Assembly (NCBI GenBank): GCA_025667525.1 | Contig: CM046877.1 | Span: forward strand, 31,569,255-31,633,254 | Source of the DNA: Glebionis coronaria | Lineage: Eukaryota > Streptophyta > Magnoliopsida > Asterales > Asteraceae | Reading direction: 5' to 3' | DNA length: 64,000 nt | Part shown: positions 56,329 to 64,000 of the stretch, piece by piece | Position numbering within the stretch: the first letter of the stretch is position 1 | Layout: every line of letters begins with the position of its first letter | Made by a program: the position numbers and the translations under genes | The notes under the pieces: generated by a model | Seen by the model: only the letters and a program-made list of their open reading frames with translations | Told to the model about the DNA's origin: nothing | Database searches by the model: none

Positions 56329-57829
56329 TTAGGCCGAAGGGGTGTCCTTGCTTTCAGAGGCATCGACATCATCATGAGGGGACACTATGTCTTCATCATT
56401 GGGGATTTCAGCCGAAGGGTCCACAACCTTTGGAGGAGCCGGAGCAGGTTCAATTTCCATCAAACGCTCAATGTGCAGGTAAAAGTTGATGGAGACCTCT
56501 TGAATATAAGGATACTTAGCAGCCAAAAGGACATCAACCATCGGCCCCATCTTCTTCTCACAATACAAGTCAAAACCCGGAGTGGCAGCAACGATGGCCA
56601 AATGCTCTTCAACAGGTCTCCAAACCTTAATACCCTCGGCCCTGCCAGCCTCAATGGCTTTGTTGAAGTAATCTGTTATATTCTTCTTATGCTCATGGCT
56701 GTTCAAAAGTTTGGAGACAACCGCAGGAAGTAGCGTCCGGACGGCATTGTACCTTCCCATCTCTGAAGTATTGCACTTGCTTTGCAGCTCGTCCTTCTCG
56801 GCCTTCAGCACCTTGACCTCCTCGGCATACCTATCCTTATAAGCATTCACCACATGCAAAGTCGCCTCGAGATCAGCGATCCGGGCATCACGACCTTTAA
56901 GCCTTTCGGACAAATCCCACTTCTCACCAACGGTAGCAGCAAGCTCTGAATCTTTGGCAGCACAAATCTTCTCAGAATTTTGAAGTTGGGACGAAAGGTG
57001 AGAATTGGCTTGAACCTGCTTCGACAGCTTCAGCTCCGTCTCCCGAAGAAGAACTTTGTATTGCTCACATGATGCCAAAAGGTCACCTTGGTCCTTCAAC
57101 TCTTCTTCCAAGCAGCAAAGTGAATCGACCATTCCCATCGTACATCGAGCAAGCTGATACCAGCCCCGGCTCACAGCAAGCGAAGGGGGGTATGAACTTA
57201 ACTCCCGTTGCACAACAGGAGGAGTCACATGCATCATCCAATCTCGGCATTCAGCAGGAGTAGCCACTCGGCTAACAACGTTTACAACCCAATCCGGAAC
57301 ATACCTGGTACTAGGGCCAGACATCTCATCATCAAGAGTGAACACACCTGTTTCGAAGAAGCAAGGAAGGTTAAGAGACCGAATGAGAAAGAAGACACAA
57401 GTAAAGGACGAAGGGGAAACACATACGATTGGAACGAAGATGATTCGGACTAGCTTCCTTTTTACCATCCCTTTGCTTAACAGATTCCTCACCATCATCG
57501 GAAAACACACCTTTAGAACTCCCACCATCCAAATAAGAGTGACCAAGGGGAGAAAATTCAGGAGGAGGACTTTTATCCTTGTGAAGTTCCCAAGTGGTAT
57601 CATTGACCTTCTCAGACTCTTCTTCAAGGGTTTCCTTCACTTGATCATCAATAGGTCCGGAAGAACCATCGTCAACATGAGCAGATACATTCACGGACCG
57701 GAGTGGTTGGGGACTCATGATGGTACTATCATCAAAGATCTCATTCCCCCCATCAGCCACACCTTCGGACACTTTAACGCGTCTCTTTTTAGCATAACCA
57801 CCAGAGGTTGCAGGCTTCTCAACGGTCAT
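56329..57829 (-). pseudogene. Antisense accessory ORF of the Tat-type element, spliced, 5'-truncated
   Basis: Minus-strand exons 57427-57829 (continuing beyond the Athila insertion) and 56329-57347, with a 79-bp GT-AG intron; the phases join. The N-terminal part is acidic and low-complexity; then comes a conserved globular start (TRYVPDWVVNVVSR, PAECRDWMMHVTPP), then a long coiled coil of about 110 residues (from LEEELKDQ to DELQSKC), then a C-terminal domain and an acidic tail. Products of this type are often labelled putative gypsy-type transposon protein. Some Tat elements (for example Grande) carry an antisense gene at this place. Function unknown. The reading frame is intact apart from the Athila insertion, unlike gag-pol. 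Confidence 0.65.
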
Positions 57830-59520
57830 TGATAGGTGTGTAAACACCTATCCTTTTACCACTTAAATTCTGGCTAAAACGAGACCAAAACGCGTATTTA
57901 ATATCATTTGTTTGGAATTATGCGTGGTTTTTGTGTTTATTGTGTTTTCAGAGCTAACCGGATGGATATTGGAGAAAACATAGGATTGCACGGGATTTAT
58001 CGAAGAAAAAGACTCAAGACGAAGTCTATTGTCCAAGAGATACAAAAGATTTGAAGTCGTTGGGCCTATTTGAAGATTTATCGAAGAAAAGGACCAAAGA
58101 TGGAAGATTTACATATGTCAAAGGAACTCGAGTCTAAATAAATGAAGAAATATTAAGACGAGTTTAATTAATCCCGAGACGACATCAAGAAAGACAAATG
58201 AATTAAATCGAGTCGGGAAGAAAAAGAAAGAAGGAAGCACCACACATGCACTTCCCAACTCCCTATAAATACCCTCCTAATCACATTAGGAGGGGAGTTA
58301 GCTAGTTTTTCATTTTTTTCATTTTTCTCTAGTTTTAGAGAGAGAAAGTTCTCAACTTTCTCTCACTAAGATTTTTCTTTTCTCCATTTTTATCTTTCAA
58401 GTTTTAAGCTTTTGTATTTTGGATTTCACTAATCTAATTCAAGTTAAGCTTTTAAGTTCTTTAATCTCCTTCTACATTTCTTAGTTTTCCTTAATCTTTG
58501 ATCCGATTGGTTCATTTCATATGGTTTGGGAGATTTGATGAGTTCGTGATTAAAGGTTAATCCTTCTTGTTCCTACATAAGCTCGTACACGTATAAGCTA
58601 TAGGCCCTTGATGCTTATTGGCTTATTTGATTGTTTTGGCTTATTTACCTTTACGTCTTCCTAAACTATTTATCATTTTATATTCGGTTTATTAAGTTTC
58701 ACGTTTAGATTCACAAGTCTTTGAAAATGTGCTGATTTATCTTTGTTTCGAAGTTTGAGAATGCTTATTGGTTAATGCTTATTGGCTTAAGCTTATTTTC
58801 CTTGATTGGACATCTTTTCCATCGCAGGAGGGTTTTACTTGCTACGACCGCATTAACTGCGATCTGGGTCCTTTCCTTGGTACGATCCACGCCCACGATC
58901 AGTCACTGCGATCTGAGGTGCGATCGGGTCTTTTGTTCCTGCTTCGATCGCATTGAGTGCGATCGGTTTGTTACGATCCGGAACCATGATCGCGTTGCGA
59001 TCTGGTAGTACGATCGTCCACTCTCATCGTACTAGAGAGTACGATCCATCTCTTTTGGTATCATCGCATTGAGTGTGATCTGTTTTACTTCTTGCGATCG
59101 TATCAGTGCGATCGGTGAATACGATCAATTGTGTTGTTTGGGGTACGATCGCGTTGCGATCTGGATTACTGTTTGAGTACGATCGCATTACGATCGGACT
59201 TAGGTCTGTGTTTTTTTCTTTTTGCTTAATTTTCAAATCTAGTTTTTCCCGCTCTTTTACTTAGTTTATTTCAAACTTGTTTTTAAGTTTTTGAATTGTT
59301 AAGTTTTAATTTCCAAGGTTGCACGCTCTTATTTGTAGTTTAATTTTATGACTTCTATTTTTCTCAACGACAATTTTAATTACTTGCATTTAGTTTAAGA
59401 AATTAGATAACCAAAATCAACCCTTTTTAGTAACCAAGAACAACTATTCCACTTTTAACCGTGATCAATTCGAGAAGATTCCGAGACATAATCTGAACCC
59501 CAATGAAAACCATCGTATCA
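57830..59520 (+). repeat. Athila-type 5' LTR
   Basis: Same TGATAGGTGTG start, same GGAATTATGCGTGGTTT block and same ...TATCA end as the LTRs at 47755 and 53251, but otherwise diverged. TATAAATACC near 58264 is a probable TATA box. It contains a GCGATC-type motif array at 58845-59195. Confidence 0.85.
58845..59195 (+). promoter_or_regulatory. Dyad-motif array (A/T)CGATCGCATT / GTGCGATC in the Athila-type LTR
   Basis: About 20 CGATC-containing words in 350 bases, often as inverted pairs such as CGATCGCATTGAGTGCGATCG. It occupies the same relative position in the LTR as the ATTCCGMATAG array of the non-autonomous element and is followed by the same TTTTTCCCGC block. Confidence 0.6.
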
Positions 59521-59521
59521 A

Positions 59522-59600
59522 ATGGCGCCGCTGCCGGCTCTTCTCGTTAAGATTAACAGTTTTTTGTGAGAACTTGGATTTTGGGATCCGTTCACCGTGA
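59522..59600 (+). other. Primer-binding site and leader of the Athila-type element
   Basis: ATGGCGCCGCTGCCGGCT one base after the LTR, then a leader nearly identical to 49374-49450. No ORF here; the leader up to 59732 is otherwise A-rich. Confidence 0.75.
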
Positions 59601-59732
59601 ACGTTACTTTTTCATTAAAACTTTCAAAAACCCTAAAAAAATATAAAATTTTCAAAAAAACCTAAAAAGTAAAAAACATAAAAAAAAGACAAAAATATTT
59701 CTTGTTTGTTTTGTTAGTTCTTTTGCAGGTGC

Positions 59733-60827
59733 ATGCGTCCACGATCAACGTCTTATCAAGAGCCCGAGCCTCTCGAAGACTTAGACATGGCCGGTGTACA
59801 CAACAACAATAACAATCCACCTCAAAACAACAATAATAACAACAACAACAACAATCCACCTCTCAACAACAATAATAACAACAACAATGAACCTCTACCA
59901 GACAATCGCCCTATGATTGAACTGTTACAAGCACATGTGGAGGGCAACAATGATCCAATTGTCATACCCGCGATTGCAGCCAACAACTTTGAGCTCAAAT
60001 CCGGCTTTATTCAGATGGTCTCTGCTCAACCATTCTTGGGGCGTACCATTGATGATCCTCATGACCACATCAAAAGGTTCCTGCAACTCACGAATACAGT
60101 CAAATTTAATGGTGTTCCACAAGAGGTAATCCGTTTACAACTCTTTCCTTTCTCCCTAGAGGGACAAGTCCGACATTGGCTTGCAAAGGAACCACCACAA
60201 AGTATTCTGTCGTGGACGGATTTGGAGACCAAGTTCATAAACTACTTTTTCCCACCCTCTCGTACTACCGCTTTGCGGAATGAAATCATTAATTTTGAAC
60301 AAAAGTACGATGAGTCTTTTAGTGAATCTTGGGACCGTTTCAAAGATCTTTTAAGAAAGTGCCCACGACATGGTTTAACCAAAGTGCACCAAATTAATAC
60401 TTTTTATAATGGTTTAAGCATGAATGACCAAGATTCACTAAACAGTGCCTCGGGGGGTAATATTTTGGTTAAGACTTCTAATGCCGCTTGGGATATCATT
60501 GAGAATAAGTCTCGTGTGCAAACCAAGAGTGTGTAGACCAATGCCGCTAGTGCTAGTACTAGTGACAACGACAAATGACTTGACAAAATTACTACGCTTC
60601 TTGAATCGTTTGTTACCCACATCGCTAACAACACCAACAGCATCAACGCTAAAAACGCTCAAGACGCTCAATTCAATGCTGTTAGCCAACCATGTGAAAT
60701 ATGCGGGGGTCCTCACTCTTACACCACTTGTACCACCACCCAAGACTATCCTTCTGAGAATGCTAATGCAGCATACGGTACCTATCCTCCGGCCGCTTAT
60801 CAAGCTCGCCCTCAAGGTGACCGCAAC
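59733..60827 (+). pseudogene. Athila-type gag
   Basis: ATG 59733; an Asn-rich stretch (about residues 25-60), then the gag domain (PFLGRTIDDPHDHIKRF, LFPFSLEGQVRHWL, FFPPSRTTALRNEI, NTFYNGL and LNSASGG). TAG at 60534-60536 and TGA near 60576-60578 interrupt the frame, which continues with the zinc motif CEICGGPHSYTTC near 60700 into the protease part. Either gag is broken or the element depends on readthrough; two stops make decay more likely. Confidence 0.82.
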
Positions 60828-62285
60828 TTGCTTAGCTACCGCTCAAACAACTTTCTTTTCCCGCCCGGTTTTCCTCCTAACAACCCAAACCAACAACAAA
60901 ACCTCAATCTCCCTCCTCAACAACAACCTCGTGCACCATACCAACCACCTCACAAACAACCATATCTACCTCAAAGAAACAACCAAGTTTACCAACAACC
61001 TGCTTATCAACCACCCGCCTACAATGCTCCTCCCAACCAACCCACCGCATTACACCAAGATATTGGAACCTACATGAGGACTAATGATGTGATCATGGAC
61101 AATCTCCAGCGGGAAGTGCTCAACTTGAAAGCAGACATGGTGAAACAAGGGAACGATCTTCGAGCTGATATGAGAAACACTTTGGCAAGTCAAACGAATG
61201 ACTTAAGGAACATGATGGCTAGTTTCTTCCAAGGTAATCAATCCTCTTCTTCGGGTACTCTTTCGAGTAACACCGTTGCGAATCCAAGAGGGGAGATGAA
61301 AGCAATCACCACTCGCAGTGGAAAAGGTACCAAGGAACCCGAGCTTCCTATACCTCCACCGGTGATTGTGACTAAGGAAAACGAGTCACCTGCTCCTGTT
61401 CCTCATCCTTCTATTTCCCCAATTGCTCCACCTCTTACTTCTACCCCTCCTCCACCCAAGGATGTGAGTGATCCTTCGATCCCAAAGCCTTCCTCTTCTT
61501 CTGATATACCTTATCCCTCAAGGTTGAGGAAAGAGAAGCTCAAAAGCAAGGACGATATTCAGGTTTCAAACTTTCTCAAAATGTTTAAACAATTGAATTT
61601 CAACATCTCCTTCGCTGAGGCTCTCGCTCACATGCCCAAGTATGCGAAAATGTTCAAAGATCTTCTTAGTGACAAGGAGAAGCTTCTTGATATTGCTAAC
61701 ACCCAACTTAATGAGAATTGCTCTACAGTGCTCTTAAGGAAATTACCAACCAAGCTTGGTGATCCGGGTCGCTTCTTAATCCCTTGCAACTTCCCGGGAG
61801 TAGAGAATTGCATGGCCCTAGCCGATCTAGGTGCCAGTATTAACTTAATGCCTTTAAGTGTGTGGAAGCAATTATCTCTCCCTGAGCTAGTCCCCACCAA
61901 AATGACTTTGGAATTAGCTAACCGTACGGTTGCTTATCCAGTGGGGATAGCCGAAGACGTTTTTGTAGGAGTCGAAAAATTCACTTTTCCTGCCGATTTC
62001 GTCGTCGTCGACTACGATATGGACCCTCGTGTGCCATTAATTGTTGGTCGTCCATTCTTGAGGACCGGTCGCACTCTCATCGATGTTGAAGCCGGTGAGC
62101 TTATCATGAGAGTGGGTGACGATAAAATCGTCTTCAACATGGGAAAGCTTTCTAAACAGCCTTATTCATACGAGAGTGTTAATTGTTTCGACGTTCTTGA
62201 TGAGGCTTGTGAAGAACACTTCAAAGATGCTTGCAAAATTATTCCTACCTCTCCTCCCAATGTTGAGACCGTTTCCTTCTATTGA
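60828..62285 (+). pseudogene. Athila-type gag tail and aspartic protease
   Basis: Same frame as gag. A Pro/Gln/Asn-rich linker, a helical segment (LQREVLNLKADMVKQ), a basic TTRSGK motif, a Pro-rich stretch, and from about 61790 the retropepsin-like region with ALADLGASINLMP and VPLIVGRPFL. It ends TGA at 62283-62285, overlapping the start of the RT frame by 26 bases. Confidence 0.85.
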
Positions 62286-64000
62286 TTCATCATTATCTCT
62301 ATTTGGAGAAAGTGATTTCCTTTGGAAAGATTTGGAAGCCACTATGGGAGATGTGAACTTAGAAAATGACGATTCTCCCACCAATTGGGATGAAGACATT
62401 CATCTCATTGAGAAACTTCTCAAAGAGGACCATATTTCTCCACCATCTCCCAAGGCTATTGCCATCGATGAACCAACTTTGTTCACGCCTACCATCGAAA
62501 ATCCTCCGGATTTAGAACTTAAGGAGCTGCCGCCCCATCTCGAGTATGTGTTCCTTGAAGATAAGAAGAAGTCGCCCGTCATCATTGCTAAGGACTTGAA
62601 AGAAGAAGAGAAATCTCGCCTCATCGTCGTGCTTAAAGATCATAAGAAGGCAATTGCTTGGAAAATTTCTGATATCCGCGGAATTGATCCAAACTTTTGT
62701 ACTCACAAGATTCTCATGGAAGATGACTTTAAACCCGCAATCCAGAGCCAAAGAAGGGTTAATTCTCGCATTCATGACGTCATCAAACAAGAGGTTATCA
62801 AACTTCTTGATGCCGGCTTGATTTACCCTATCTCGGATTCGCCTTGGGTAAATCCCGTCCATTGTGTGCCCAAGAAGGGCGGAATAACCGTTGTTCCTAA
62901 TGAACACAACGAGTTGATTCCCACTCGTCTCGTTACTGGGTGGAGAGTTTGTATCGACTATCACAAACTCAATGATGCCACGAGAAAAGATCACTTACCT
63001 CTTCCTTTCATGGATCAAATGCTCGAGCGTCTTGCGGGTAATGACTATTACTGCTTTTTAGACGGTTTCTCCGGGTATTTTCAAATTCCCATCGATCCCA
63101 AAGACCAAGAAAAGACCACATTCACTTGTCCCTACGGAAAATTTGCTTACAAACGTATGCCTTTTGGTTTATGCAATGCTCCTGGGACGTTCCAAAGGTG
63201 TATGATGGCGATATTCCATGACATGGTTGAAGAAACTATGGATGTATTCATGGATGATTTCTCGGTTTATGGTGATTCTTTCTCTGCTTGCCTTGCCAAT
63301 TTAGAACGTATGCTTAAGCGGTGTGAAGACACTCGCCTTGTTCTTAATTGGGAAAAATGCCATTTCATGGTAAAAGAGGACATCGTTCTAGGACACAAGA
63401 TCTCCAAAGCCGGTCTTGAAGTGGACCGTGCTAAAGTCGATGTTATCGCTAAGTTGCCTCCACCTTCAACCGTGAAGGGTGTGAGAAGTTTCCTCGGTCA
63501 TGCGGGCTTCTACCGTCGCTTTATCAAAGATTTTTCTAAAATCGCTCGCCCGATGACCCACCTCTTGGAAAAAGATACTCCTTTTATCTTTTCCACAGAG
63601 TGTCTTGAAGCCTTCAACTTGCTTAAGGATAAGCTAACTAAGGCACCGGTCTTGGTTACCCCAAATTGGGAGCTTCCCTTTGAGTTGATGTGCGATGCTA
63701 GCGACTATGCTATTGGAGCGGTTTTGGGCCAAATAGTGAACAAACACTTCCAACCGATCCATTACGCTAGCAAGACAATGACAGGGGCTCAATTGCATTA
63801 CACGACAACCGAAAAAGAGCTTTTAGCTGTTGTCTATGCTTTTGAAAAATTTCGCCCCTATCTTGTCCTTTCTACCACAATCGTTTATACCGATCATTCC
63901 GCGTTGAAGTACTTGTTAACTAAACAAGATTCCAAACCAAGACTTCTTCGCTGGGTTTTGCTACTTCAAGAATTTAAAATCGAAATTCGTGATAAGAAGG
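62260..64000 (+). CDS. Athila-type pol: reverse transcriptase and RNase H (partial, runs off window)
   Basis: Open from ATG 62260 in the +1 frame relative to the protease, with no stop to the window end (580 codons). RT landmarks: [50 protein letters not shown] and the active-site MDDFSVYG. The RNase H-like region starts near 63660 ([36 protein letters not shown]). Integrase would lie outside. The frame change from protease to RT could be a mutation (one extra T near 62272 would explain it) or a programmed shift; the related proteins I recall are continuous, so mutation is favoured. Confidence 0.88.
   Translation, partial: MLRPFPSIDSSLSLFGESDFLWKDLEATMGDVNLENDDSPTNWDEDIHLIEKLLKEDHISPPSPKAIAIDEPTLFTPTIENPPDLELKELPPHLEYVFLEDKKKSPVIIAKDLKEEEKSRLIVVLKDHKKAIAWKISDIRGIDPNFCTHKILMEDDFKPAIQSQRRVNSRIHDVIKQEVIKLLDAGLIYPISDSPWVNPVHCVPKKGGITVVPNEHNELIPTRLVTGWRVCIDYHKLNDATRKDHLPLPFMDQMLERLAGNDYYCFLDGFSGYFQIPIDPKDQEKTTFTCPYGKFAYKRMPFGLCNAPGTFQRCMMAIFHDMVEETMDVFMDDFSVYGDSFSACLANLERMLKRCEDTRLVLNWEKCHFMVKEDIVLGHKISKAGLEVDRAKVDVIAKLPPPSTVKGVRSFLGHAGFYRRFIKDFSKIARPMTHLLEKDTPFIFSTECLEAFNLLKDKLTKAPVLVTPNWELPFELMCDASDYAIGAVLGQIVNKHFQPIHYASKTMTGAQLHYTTTEKELLAVVYAFEKFRPYLVLSTTIVYTDHSALKYLLTKQDSKPRLLRWVLLLQEFKIEIRDKK

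Larger units (their letters stand above)
42439..57829 (+). mobile_element. Tat-lineage Ty3/gypsy retrotransposon, decayed and twice interrupted
   Basis: Begins with a 451-bp LTR, then primer site, gag, protease, RT, RNase H and integrase in Ty3/gypsy order, followed by a tandem-repeat zone and an antisense ORF. An antisense extra ORF and 3' tandem repeats are both known in Tat-group elements. The element is split inside the integrase gene by the 47755-54868 element and inside the antisense ORF by the Athila-type element at 57830. Its own remainder and 3' LTR must lie beyond the window. At least five stops and two or three frameshifts are visible in gag and pol. Confidence 0.88.
57830..64000 (+). 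mobile_element. Athila-type Ty3/gypsy retrotransposon (3' part beyond window)
   Basis: Starts with a 1,691-bp LTR (TGATAGGTGTG...CGTATCA), inserted in the antisense ORF of the Tat-type element; the expected 5-bp target is GTCAT (57825-57829). Primer site, gag, protease, RT and the start of RNase H follow. The gag and protease sequences (DPHDHIKRF, FPFSLEG, ALADLGASINLMP) are of Athila type. A few stops and one frame change interrupt the gag-pro frame, while the RT frame is open to the window end. Confidence 0.9.

Noticed and set aside
1..64000. tRNA, rRNA or organelle-derived insertions
   Set aside because: No cloverleaf-like tRNA gene, rRNA stretch or plastid/mitochondrial gene was recognised on either strand by reading; a covariance-model scan would be decisive.

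Overview
This is a plant nuclear window, almost certainly a eudicot. The only conventional host genes are a calpain-type DEK1 gene and an eS27-like ribosomal-protein gene, both with GT-AG introns. Everything else is plant-type mobile DNA: Athila and Tat Ty3/gypsy elements, a Copia element, an L1-like LINE with a DUF4283-type ORF1, hAT and PIF/Harbinger-type MITEs and a tRNA-like SINE. The style of the repeats suggests an Asteraceae genome, but that is inference.

Layout, part 1 (1-39,015) is a tandem segmental duplication. Copy A (524-15,963) holds the 3' part of DEK1 (+), a convergent five-exon eS27-like gene (-), a relic of DEK1 3'-flank sequence and a decayed LINE (-). Copy B (16,514-39,015) repeats this order. 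Its DEK1 begins exactly at an intron donor, fused to a truncated hAT-type MITE through a shared GTTCGTTT. Each copy also has private insertions. Copy A has a SINE. Copy B has a 4.97-kb Copia element, a 1-kb Harbinger-type MITE, a ~0.9-kb insertion and two hAT MITEs with perfect 8-bp target duplications. By eye, the DEK1 to eS27 block differs by about 1% between copies while the LINE block differs by about 8-9%, so the two blocks have different ages or the gene block was homogenised. DEK1-B lost all upstream membrane exons, but an ATG 11 bases inside the breakpoint opens in frame through former intron into the first retained exon.

Part 2 (39,016-42,438) is AT-rich intergenic DNA holding three inverted-repeat elements.

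Part 3 (42,439-64,000) is a nest of LTR retrotransposons. A decayed Tat-lineage element (from 42,439, with an antisense coiled-coil ORF) is split by a very young 7.1-kb LTR element that has no reverse transcriptase but carries an intact 599-residue zinc-knuckle protein (47,755-54,868). It is split again by an Athila-type element (57,830 to beyond the window end). The last two share LTR ends, primer site and an untranslated leader, so the Athila type is a plausible helper for the non-autonomous one. Both LTRs carry a dense array of a short dyad motif at the same relative place, but the motif differs between the two elements.
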